The notes beneath the pieces are model-generated. The model ran no database searches and was not told where the DNA came from. It saw only the letters and a list, made by a program, of their open reading frames with translations. From Spirochaeta sp. (GTDB lineage Bacteria > Spirochaetota > Spirochaetia > DSM-2461), in NCBI GenBank assembly GCA_030592625.1, contig JAUVIY010000201.1, forward strand, positions 1 through 5,225: DNA of 5,225 nt. The letters run 5' to 3'. Every line of letters starts with the position of its first letter. Position 1 is the stretch's first letter. This document shows positions 1 through 5,225 of the stretch, piece after piece. The translations under genes were made by a program, and so were the position numbers.

Positions 1-507
1 GCTGTCCTTGTCACCGTCTTCTCCGGGGTCTTCCCCGGCGGAAGTTTTCTGAGGCACAGCCGAACGTATTCTCGAAAGAGAATCCTCGAGGTTGATTTTC
101 GCATCGATATCCGATGGCTTCAGAGTTAAGGCTCTTCTGAAAGAACGGTATGCTTCGTCATAACGTCCCCAGTGATAATAGAGCACCCCGCGGTTGAATG
201 CGACGCGGAACAGGATGTCCGTATTGTCGGTATTACTTTCGGCCATGGCCCAGGAGCTGAGGGCCGCATCACCTTCACCAAGGGCGAAATAGACGTTGGC
301 AAGATTGTAGTAGACAACATCCTTGCCTGCATTAGCTGTATCATCTGCATTGAGGTATTGAAGAATGGACTTCTGATACTGACCTCTGGCGTAAGACATA
401 TTACCCGCCAGCACTTGTACCGATGGCGCGGAATCCCTGCAGGATGCGGTGAGCATCGTCAGAACAACCGCAGCGGCAATTAACGGAATTTTCATCTTCG
501 CCGCCAT
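1..507 (-). CDS. TPR lipoprotein, BatC position (5' part, cut by window edge)
   Basis: The first 169 codons are present; the reading frame is still open at base 1. The N-terminus MAAKMKIPLIAAAVVLTMLT is a signal peptide leading to a lipobox-like LTASC, with lipidation predicted at C23. The lipobox has Thr at -3 with Leu at -4, acceptable under the looser spirochaete rule. Tetratricopeptide repeats follow: a degenerate unit at about 35-54, a second at 64-91 (VYYNLANVYFALGEGDAALS), and a clear third at 100-133 with the canonical pattern NRGVLYYHWGRYDEAYRSFR followed by RALTLKPSD. From about 150 the sequence becomes acidic and probably disordered (GEDPGEDGDKDS). TPRs bind other proteins, so a scaffold role on the periplasmic face next to BatA/BatB is likely. 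The ATG at 507 has an AAGGA 7 bases upstream (519-515). A second in-frame ATG at 495, forming ATGA with the batB stop, lacks a good site. Position after batB corresponds to batC of Bat loci. Confidence 0.9.
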   Translation of the reverse strand, partial: MAAKMKIPLIAAAVVLTMLTASCRDSAPSVQVLAGNMSYARGQYQKSILQYLNADDTANAGKDVVYYNLANVYFALGEGDAALSSWAMAESNTDNTDILFRVAFNRGVLYYHWGRYDEAYRSFRRALTLKPSDIDAKINLEDSLSRIRSAVPQKTSAGEDPGEDGDKDS

Positions 508-1460
508 GGAATAATCCTTACCAGAAGAAAGAAAAGAAGAAAAAACAAACTCGGGATCAGAAATATCCGGTACCGGTTCACACCGACAAATCGGATTCCC
601 CTGCTTTCGGAAAATTCCCGCCCTTCCTCGATATCCGCTATCAGATCGGCAGTGGCTCCGGGGCGTGAGAGCTCATGAAAAGAACCTCCGGTATCTTCAG
701 CAAGACGTTTCAGAATATCCATGCGGGTCCGGCTCACCACCGGATGCCCGGTGGAATCCTTAACGTAGCTACCGTCTCCGAGGGGAATGGTACTTCCCTC
801 AGAAGTACCGACGGCCATTGTGTAAACCGGAATGCCCTCTTCCGCAAGATCCCGGGAAATCCTGTCGATCCGGCCGCTCAAGGTGTCCCCATCGGTGATG
901 AGCACAAGAACCCTGTTTCGGCCATCTCCTTTGGGGAATGAATCCCTGGCGGTTCGCAGGGCAGCTTCCACATCCGTACCGGGATGAGTGAACAGACCGG
1001 GCCCCAGTCTCCCGGCCCACATGTCGAGAACCACCCGGTCTTCCGTCATTGGAACCATCAGCAGAGCATCGCCCTTGAAAGGAATCAGCGAGAAACGTGA
1101 GTCGTCAAGGGACCGTAACATCTGCTGCAAAGCCGTAACCGACCTGTCCAGACGGCTCGGAGAAAGATCCTCGGCAAGCATACTGCGGGAAACATCAAAA
1201 GCTACAGCAACATCCAGGCCCGAACGTTCCCCGGTCACAGGCTTCCGACCACTGCGGGGCTCGGAAGCGGCCAGAACCACAAGTATTATGAATACGGCCA
1301 TTGCCAGGTTTCTCAGGAAAGACCTCACTTGCCATTCGACACTGTTTCTTCCAATAGCATTCAGGCTGCGGCGGCCCTTCCGACCGGCAATTACAGCAGC
1401 AGTAATCGCAAGAGGTACGACAAGGAGCCCCCATAATGAAGCCGGGTAGGCCCAATTCAC
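492..1460 (-). CDS. batB: BatB-like membrane VWA protein
   Basis: A 322-residue VWA protein, similar in layout to the preceding BatA-like protein and probably an ancient paralogue. Membrane helices lie at about 8-26, 50-66 and 298-316, with the VWA domain at about 82-280. The MIDAS is intact: DVSRS at 89-93, T162 in HPGTD, and D190 in VLITDGD. The segment IPLGDGSYVKDSTGHPVVSR (225-244) and the TGGSF at 257-261 are typical of the BatB C-terminal half of the domain. The loop between helices 1 and 2 is rich in Arg/Lys and the protein ends in WRRR, implying a periplasmic VWA domain. The start is GTG at 1460, within a GTGA overlap with the batA stop. A GGGAG at 1472-1468, 7 bases upstream, supports it. 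The last helix is coded by a pyrimidine-rich tract, directly followed by codons that also carry the ribosome binding site and start of the TPR gene. BatA and BatB may form a pair; this is inference. Confidence 0.93.
   Translation of the reverse strand: MNWAYPASLWGLLVVPLAITAAVIAGRKGRRSLNAIGRNSVEWQVRSFLRNLAMAVFIILVVLAASEPRSGRKPVTGERSGLDVAVAFDVSRSMLAEDLSPSRLDRSVTALQQMLRSLDDSRFSLIPFKGDALLMVPMTEDRVVLDMWAGRLGPGLFTHPGTDVEAALRTARDSFPKGDGRNRVLVLITDGDTLSGRIDRISRDLAEEGIPVYTMAVGTSEGSTIPLGDGSYVKDSTGHPVVSRTRMDILKRLAEDTGGSFHELSRPGATADLIADIEEGREFSESRGIRFVGVNRYRIFLIPSLFFLLFFLLVRIIPWRRR
515..519 (-). promoter_or_regulatory. Ribosome binding site of the TPR lipoprotein gene
   Basis: AAGGA read on the minus strand, 7 bases before the ATG at 507. 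It lies within the last codons of batB (the Val-Arg-Ile part of the C-terminus). It decides in favour of the ATG at 507 over the ATG at 495, for which it would be 19 bases away. The overlap suggests that ribosomes finishing batB help open this start. Confidence 0.7.
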
Positions 1461-2458
1461 GGTGTTTCTCCCAGAAGAAGCTTTCGAATCAGATACACCA
1501 CAGCAACCAGAAGGGATCCGATTATAACCAGATTACGATGAACCGGCCGGCTGCTGACACGAACCGTTACCCTCCGTACCACAGATTCCAGAGCATCTAC
1601 AGCCTGGAAAACTGTCTCAAGGGCCCCGGGGCTGTTGGCTCGCCAGTATCCGCCGCCGGTGACATCCGCCAGAGACCGGAGTTGATCTTCATCGAAATTC
1701 GTCACAATGGTACCCCGGGTAACGGTTCCGTTTTCCGAGTTTATCAGCTCGATGGGAACCTCTCCTTCACTGCCTATTCCGATAGAGTAGATCCTGATTT
1801 TCTGGTCGTCGGCCAGTCTGGCAGCCATTTCCGGACGGATTTCCCCGGCATTGTCATCACCATCGGTAAGCAAAAGGATGATTTTTTCGGGTGCGGTTGA
1901 GTTCGCCAGGTGAAGGGTCGCTACCGCCAGACCCATGCCAATGGCGGTATCATCCCCAAGGTCACGAAGTTCCAGTTCGTCGATTCGTTCGGAAAGCCAT
2001 GCATAGTCGGCCGTCGGAGGACATCGTAATACGGCATCGCTGCCGAAGGTGACAAGACCGATTGAATCCCCCGAACGGCCTGCAATGAATCGGCGAATCA
2101 TGTCCCGGGCCGTATCGAACCTGTTCACCGGCGGGAAGTCTTTGGCACCCATACTGGGAGACTGATCCAGTACAATTATGATATCGATTCCCCGGGACAG
2201 ATAAACCTCTTCCTTTTCGGTAATCTCAGGGCCGGCCAATGCCGCAATAAGGGCGACAGACCCGAGACAGTAGAGAATATCTGTGAATACGACGACACTC
2301 CTCAGCCAGGTTCTCGGTGGCCTGAAACCGTCCCCGCCCCAGACTCTGTAGGGAAAAATGATGCGGCCGCCTCGCTTCCGCCAGATGAATCTAGCCCAGA
2401 TGAGAACAGGAAACATAAGAAAGAGAGCAAACCAGCCGGGCTCGTTAAAACTGAGCAT
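1457..2458 (-). CDS. batA: BatA-like membrane VWA protein
   Basis: A 333-residue VWA protein with the usual BatA/BatB layout: a membrane helix at about 10-25, a short basic loop (26-53), a second helix at 54-75, a VWA domain at about 91-290, and a C-terminal helix at 308-325. The MIDAS is complete: DQSPS at 98-102, T171 in DDTAIG, and D199 in LLLTDGD. Basic residues in the 26-53 loop and after the last helix (RK) place these parts in the cytoplasm by the positive-inside rule, so the VWA domain should be periplasmic. The ATG at 2458 overlaps the previous gene's end by 14 bases and has a GGGAG at 2470-2466, 7 bases upstream. Its TGA overlaps the GTG of the next gene. Bat proteins have been linked to stress or oxygen tolerance in some bacteria, but their activity is unresolved. 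Calling it BatA rather than BatB rests on gene order and the typical DQSPSM motif. Confidence 0.93.
   Translation of the reverse strand: MLSFNEPGWFALFLMFPVLIWARFIWRKRGGRIIFPYRVWGGDGFRPPRTWLRSVVVFTDILYCLGSVALIAALAGPEITEKEEVYLSRGIDIIIVLDQSPSMGAKDFPPVNRFDTARDMIRRFIAGRSGDSIGLVTFGSDAVLRCPPTADYAWLSERIDELELRDLGDDTAIGMGLAVATLHLANSTAPEKIILLLTDGDDNAGEIRPEMAARLADDQKIRIYSIGIGSEGEVPIELINSENGTVTRGTIVTNFDEDQLRSLADVTGGGYWRANSPGALETVFQAVDALESVVRRVTVRVSSRPVHRNLVIIGSLLVAVVYLIRKLLLGETP
1468..1472 (-). promoter_or_regulatory. Ribosome binding site for the batB GTG start
   Basis: GGGAG on the minus strand, 7 bases before the GTG at 1460, inside the end of batA. It supports the GTG as the true start although GTG is less common than ATG. 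Confidence 0.7.
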
Positions 2459-3314
2459 TTGTCTTCTCCCATTCCTGTACCGCTGAGTTCACCTTGTCCA
2501 GGGTTTTATGCAAACTACGGTCGTTGGCAAAACGCCCGGCGAATTTCACCATATCGCCTTCTTTAAGTACATCGAGCAGCTGCAGCTGAGGCGTATCATT
2601 ACCGTGTAATTCCGGCATGATTGAGATTTCCGCCGTTGTAGCACTTTTACAATCATGTCCGATCCTGGCACTCATGTAGGTACGGAGCCCTTCGGTGAGT
2701 TCGTAGTACCAGAGGGATGCCGTCACCGAACCGACACTGGTATTAAGCTTCTTCATCAGACGACGCAATCGCCTGGCAGGCCGCCCGATCCTGTACAGCA
2801 TCCGTGTTTTTTTAAACCAGTTCCACAAAACCCGGAACGATCCGTAACCGAGAAACGGCGCCATGGCCGTCAGAGACAGTATCAGCGCTACAGCAAGTTT
2901 AGTACCGGGCATCAGAAGCTGTCCTCGCAGGGATCGAACTCCATCGTGTGTGTTTTGCAGAATCGAATGAGTCGGAACCTTGATATCTTTCAGCAGCAGT
3001 GTACCCAATTCCATGGACGGCAGCGTTCGTGTTCCCGCCGCAAAGGGGGTGAAAGCAATGACGATGGTAATGGACTTGTCATCAGTTTCAACGGAAATGT
3101 CACGAATCTCCACCCAGTCGGATTCCGGGAAAGTCTCCGGGACTTCAATAGCCATTGGTTCGTCCAGGTTGAAACTGATACTGAGTTCCACCTGATCGCC
3201 GACAAAAAACGTCGGCGGGATAAACCGGATATCATTGAGAACGGCCTGAGCGCCCAGACTCCCGCAGGCCAGCAGAACAAGAGGGAGGAGAAGCATCCCG
3301 ATACGAATCCTCAC
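2445..3314 (-). CDS. BatD-like / DUF4381-like single-pass membrane protein
   Basis: A 289-residue protein with an N-terminal export signal (basic MRIR, hydrophobic 6-16). Two processing routes are visible: a lipobox-like LLAC ending at C17, or signal peptidase I cleavage after GAQA at 24. Residues 25-125 are beta-rich and resemble the exported repeats of BatD proteins (FFVGDQVELSISF, then FAAGTRTLPSMELG). A membrane helix spans about 138-158. After it come a very basic stretch (168-189, eleven Lys/Arg) and a helical cytoplasmic tail resembling DUF4381 or the BatD C-terminus, with LWYYELTEGLRTYM at 201-214 and DMVKFAGRFAND at 254-265. It is much shorter than classical BatD. The start is a GTG at 3314 inside a GTGA overlap with the DUF58 stop. 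A GGAGG at 3327-3323, 8 bases upstream, favours it over the internal ATG at 3296. Position between the soluble and membrane VWA genes suggests a link between compartments. Family assignment is by motif resemblance, not by search. Confidence 0.85.
   Translation of the reverse strand: MRIRIGMLLLPLVLLACGSLGAQAVLNDIRFIPPTFFVGDQVELSISFNLDEPMAIEVPETFPESDWVEIRDISVETDDKSITIVIAFTPFAAGTRTLPSMELGTLLLKDIKVPTHSILQNTHDGVRSLRGQLLMPGTKLAVALILSLTAMAPFLGYGSFRVLWNWFKKTRMLYRIGRPARRLRRLMKKLNTSVGSVTASLWYYELTEGLRTYMSARIGHDCKSATTAEISIMPELHGNDTPQLQLLDVLKEGDMVKFAGRFANDRSLHKTLDKVNSAVQEWEKTNAQF
2466..2470 (-). promoter_or_regulatory. Ribosome binding site of batA
   Basis: GGGAG on the minus strand, 7 bases before the ATG at 2458 and within the final codons of the BatD-like gene. 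Motif and spacing are identical to those of batB, which fits two paralogous genes or a common preference of this genome. Confidence 0.65.
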
Positions 3315-4183
3315 GCTCCACGCCTCCGCCGGAAAAAGGCCTGAAGGCTGTCTGCAGGTTCTTCATCCGTACCCACTTCGAGGGTGTCTGCCCCGGCTGT
3401 CCGACAGTCGTTGAGCCAGCTACGCCTGTGATCGTCCCAGAACTCCGCGTATTCCTTCCTCAAAGCTCCCGATTTTCCCCATGCGGTGAAACCTTCTCCG
3501 GTTTCAGGATCTTCCAGCTCTACCAGACCGGTTGAGGGAAATTCCTTATCCAGGGGATCGGAAAGCCGAATGGCGATGACATCGTGCTTTCGTGCCAGCA
3601 GGGCCATTTCGGACTGATAACCATCGGAGCGGAAATCTGAGAGAATAACGACGATACTCTTGCGTTTCAGAGACTGGGCCGCAGTTCTCATAGCCAGTGC
3701 CAGATCCGAACCCCGACTCTCAGCTTTGTACCCCAGAACTTCGCTGATCTGACGCAGAACATGTCGTCGTCCCTTCATCGGCACTACAAGCCGTTCGACC
3801 CGATCGGAAAACAGCAGACTGCCGACCCGGTCGTTGTTTGCGACTGCAGCCAGGGCCAGTAGAGCAAACAGATTTCCCGCCACTTCCCTCTTGTCGATGC
3901 CGCCGCTGCCCATGGAGAGTGAGGCGGACACATCAACCAGAACGAGGAGGATGAGCTCCCGCTCTTCCTTGAAGGTTTTAGAGTAGGGCGCGGCCATCCG
4001 GGAAGACACGTTCCAATCGATGAAACGGACATCATCTCCATATTCGTAATCCCGAACATCGTCGAATTCCAGTCCCGGACCCTTGAACACCGAGTGGTAA
4101 TTCCCTGCAAAAAGGCTTTCGACGAGTTTGCGGGAACGGACATGGAGGCGCCGTACCCTGGAGGGTAAATCGTCCTTTATCAT
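3311..4183 (-). CDS. DUF58 protein with VWA-like MIDAS, MoxR partner
   Basis: A 290-residue soluble protein of the DUF58 family, which almost always neighbours moxR. The family signature lies at about 27-75: GNYHSVFKGPGLEFDDVRDY followed by EYGDDVRFIDWNVSSR, then the FKEERE motif. A VWA-like fold follows, with the metal-site motif DVSAS at 84-88 and the second acidic position in ILSDF at 180-184 (D183). The usual MIDAS threonine position appears as serine in RGSDLALAM (S159). There is no signal peptide or transmembrane helix, so it should be cytoplasmic, unlike BatA and BatB. The ATG at 4183 lies 8 bases after the moxR stop. An AAGGGG motif (4193-4188) that overlaps the moxR TAA serves as ribosome binding site. 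Its own stop overlaps the GTG of the next gene. The precise role is unknown for the family; working with the MoxR ATPase as substrate or adaptor is inferred from this recurrent pairing. Confidence 0.95.
   Translation of the reverse strand: MIKDDLPSRVRRLHVRSRKLVESLFAGNYHSVFKGPGLEFDDVRDYEYGDDVRFIDWNVSSRMAAPYSKTFKEERELILLVLVDVSASLSMGSGGIDKREVAGNLFALLALAAVANNDRVGSLLFSDRVERLVVPMKGRRHVLRQISEVLGYKAESRGSDLALAMRTAAQSLKRKSIVVILSDFRSDGYQSEMALLARKHDVIAIRLSDPLDKEFPSTGLVELEDPETGEGFTAWGKSGALRKEYAEFWDDHRRSWLNDCRTAGADTLEVGTDEEPADSLQAFFRRRRGA
3323..3327 (-). promoter_or_regulatory. Ribosome binding site for the BatD-like gene GTG start
   Basis: GGAGG on the minus strand, 8 bases before the GTG at 3314. It is formed by the arginine codons at the end of the DUF58 gene. 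It is the strongest Shine-Dalgarno in the window and argues for the GTG rather than the internal ATG at 3296. Confidence 0.7.
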
Positions 4184-4187
4184 GGAT

Positions 4188-4193
4188 CCCCTT
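4188..4193 (-). promoter_or_regulatory. Ribosome binding site of the DUF58 gene overlapping the moxR stop
   Basis: AAGGGG on the minus strand. It shares two bases with the moxR TAA and occupies half of the 8-base gap, the only intergenic DNA in the window. The full motif ends 4 bases before the ATG; its AAGG core is 6 bases away. The gap is too short for a terminator or promoter. Confidence 0.6.
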
Positions 4194-5184
4194 ACGGTAC
4201 CGAAACCGCCGCCAGAAGTCCGGCAATGACGGCATCGGCATCCATCTGTTCAGCTTCCGCCTCATAGGAAAGGACCATCCTGTGACGCAGGGCCATGGGT
4301 GCAACGGCTTTGACATCTTCGGGCAGGACGAAGCTCCGGCCTTCGAAGAGAGCCTGAACCCTGGCGCAGCGGTAGATGGCCAGAGTGGCCCGGGGAGAGG
4401 CTCCGTATTCGATATAACGGGTAAAGGGGAGTTTTCGCCTGTCCTTCACACGACTGGCGGCCACCAGAGATACGATATAGCGTCGTATGCCCTCTTCGGC
4501 TTTTACGGTCTCTGCAGCTTCCCTCAGCTGCTTCACCTTCTCCCGATCCAGCACCCGGCGCAGGGGTATGTCCGGATCGTTCACCATACGCTCCAACATC
4601 GCCAATTCCTCGGCAGGACTGGGATAGTCCACCTTCACCTTGATGAGGAATCTGTCGAGTTGAGCCTCAGGAAGACGGTAGGTGCCTTCCTGCTCAATAG
4701 GATTCTGGGTTGCCATAACGAAGAAAGGCTCAGGTAACGGATAGGTCTGCTCACCAATGGTGACCTGTCCCTCGGCCATGGCTTCGAGAAGAGCGGACTG
4801 AACCTTGGCGGGAGCTCGGTTGATTTCGTCCGCCAATAAGACATTGGAAAAGACCGGTCCCTTGCGGGGTACGAACTCACCGGTCTGTTGACGGTAAATC
4901 ATGGTACCTGTTAGGTCGGCAGGAAGCAGATCGGGAGTGAACTGTATGCGCTTGAACATCGCAGAGGTGATGTCGGCCAGGGTTCTGACAGCCAGTGTCT
5001 TGGCAAGACCGGGTACGCCTTCAACCAGGACATGCCCACTGGCGATAATGCCCATCATGAGGCCATCGACAAGGTCGGCCTGACCGACAATACGCTTCCC
5101 CATCTCCTTCCGGGCTTTGTTGACCAGTTCCCCGGCCTCTTTAATGCTCTTCTCGTTTACGGTTTCCACTCTGCTATCCTTCAT
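4192..5184 (-). CDS. moxR: MoxR-family AAA+ ATPase
   Basis: Cytoplasmic AAA+ ATPase of 330 residues, the usual length for MoxR proteins, which are thought to act as chaperones that activate or assemble VWA-domain partners using ATP. Visible motifs: a family-typical RIVGQ at 31-35, Walker A GVPGLAKT at 56-63 (K62, T63), Walker B VLLADE at 115-120 (D119, E120), sensor 1 in ATQNP (N161), the LDRF arginine-finger region (R178) and sensor 2 in GASPRAT (R265). The C-terminal lid follows from about 230, including the FVLPEDVKAVAPMALRHR stretch common in MoxR. No membrane segment is present. The ATG at 5184 is the only plausible start: an in-frame TGA lies 12 codons upstream with no ATG, GTG or TTG between. 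Its Shine-Dalgarno is poor, and the ATG overlaps the stop of the preceding frame, suggesting coupled translation. It leads the VWA gene series and probably serves the three VWA proteins encoded after it. All catalytic residues appear intact. Confidence 0.97.
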   Translation of the reverse strand: MKDSRVETVNEKSIKEAGELVNKARKEMGKRIVGQADLVDGLMMGIIASGHVLVEGVPGLAKTLAVRTLADITSAMFKRIQFTPDLLPADLTGTMIYRQQTGEFVPRKGPVFSNVLLADEINRAPAKVQSALLEAMAEGQVTIGEQTYPLPEPFFVMATQNPIEQEGTYRLPEAQLDRFLIKVKVDYPSPAEELAMLERMVNDPDIPLRRVLDREKVKQLREAAETVKAEEGIRRYIVSLVAASRVKDRRKLPFTRYIEYGASPRATLAIYRCARVQALFEGRSFVLPEDVKAVAPMALRHRMVLSYEAEAEQMDADAVIAGLLAAVSVP

Positions 5185-5225
5185 GTCCGGTAATCGGCGT
5201 TGATTTTCACATATTCTTCAGATAA
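5181..5225 (-). CDS. 3' end of an unidentified upstream gene (last 14 codons)
   Basis: Reading the minus strand from the right edge, one frame is open for 14 codons (LSEEYVKINADYRT) and ends in a TGA that overlaps the ATG of the moxR gene in an ATGA arrangement. The moxR frame itself is closed by a TGA at 5220-5218, so the two frames are distinct. The 4-base overlap is the same design seen between other genes of this operon, which is the main reason to believe the fragment is a real C-terminus. It is too short to assign a family or function. If real, the operon begins outside the window and moxR has no promoter of its own immediately upstream. A chance open frame of 14 codons is possible. Confidence 0.5.
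   Translation of the reverse strand, partial: LSEEYVKINADYRT

Noticed and set aside
172..483. 103-codon plus-strand frame at the left end
   Set aside because: It is the complement of the TPR lipoprotein coding region, whose signal peptide and repeats are clear.
988..1449. 153-codon plus-strand frame opposite batB
   Set aside because: Antisense to the batB N-terminal half including its MIDAS motif; Arg/Ser-rich translation typical of a complement frame.
1436..1900. 154-codon plus-strand frame opposite batA
   Set aside because: Antisense to the conserved VWA domain, low-complexity mixture of residues and no known motif.
2807..2813. Run of seven A residues on the coding strand of the BatD-like gene, a possible slippage site
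   Set aside because: The codon phase (AAA AAA ACA) does not make a classical -1 slippery heptamer, and the intact frame continues into conserved-looking sequence.
2655..3344. 229-codon open frame on the plus strand opposite the BatD-like gene
   Set aside because: It lies fully antisense to a gene with a signal peptide, strong ribosome site and family motifs. Its translation is rich in Arg, Gln, His and Pro without recognisable domains, as expected for a shadow frame.
4184..4191. Possible promoter or terminator between moxR and the DUF58 gene
   Set aside because: The gap is 8 bases and holds only most of a ribosome binding site; no hairpin or promoter boxes can fit.
4282..4737. 151-codon plus-strand frame opposite moxR
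   Set aside because: Complements a fully motif-supported ATPase and shows no domain or ribosome site of its own.

Overview
The window is almost entirely coding, all on the minus strand. It holds one tightly packed operon of the MoxR ATPase / von Willebrand factor A (VWA) class, related to the Bat ("Bacteroides aerotolerance") loci. In transcription order (right to left) it contains the last 14 codons of an unidentified upstream gene, a MoxR-type AAA+ ATPase, a cytoplasmic DUF58 protein, a membrane protein with a BatD-like exported N-terminus and a DUF4381-like cytoplasmic tail, BatA, BatB, and the first 169 codons of a TPR lipoprotein that runs off the left edge (BatC position). Only 8 bases lie between genes. 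No promoter, terminator, RNA gene, repeat, mobile element or CRISPR array was seen.

The source is a bacterium with an inner membrane and an exported compartment, of medium GC content (a little over half by eye, not counted). The order moxR - DUF58 - short BatD-like - VWA - VWA - TPR matches, from memory, the conserved spirochaete cluster known in Borrelia as BB0176 to BB0171. The TPR protein has a loose lipobox of the kind spirochaetes tolerate. A free-living spirochaete of moderate GC is therefore my best guess, but gene order alone does not prove it.

How the genes fit together: MoxR ATPases are thought to act as chaperones that remodel or load metal-dependent VWA partners. Here one MoxR is encoded with three VWA-type proteins, all with readable MIDAS motifs. 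By the positive-inside rule the BatA and BatB VWA domains face the periplasm, while MoxR and the DUF58 protein have no membrane segment and stay in the cytoplasm. The BatD-like protein crosses the membrane once, with a beta-rich exported domain and a strongly basic cytoplasmic tail, so it is the natural candidate to link the two sides. The TPR lipoprotein would provide a membrane-anchored protein-binding surface in the periplasm. The client process is not known from sequence.

Translation looks strongly coupled. Starts and stops overlap by 4, 4, 14, 4 and 16 bases at five junctions, two starts are GTG, and Shine-Dalgarno motifs for downstream genes lie within the ends of upstream genes. The family is known but poorly understood; I found no clear sign of a wholly undescribed system.
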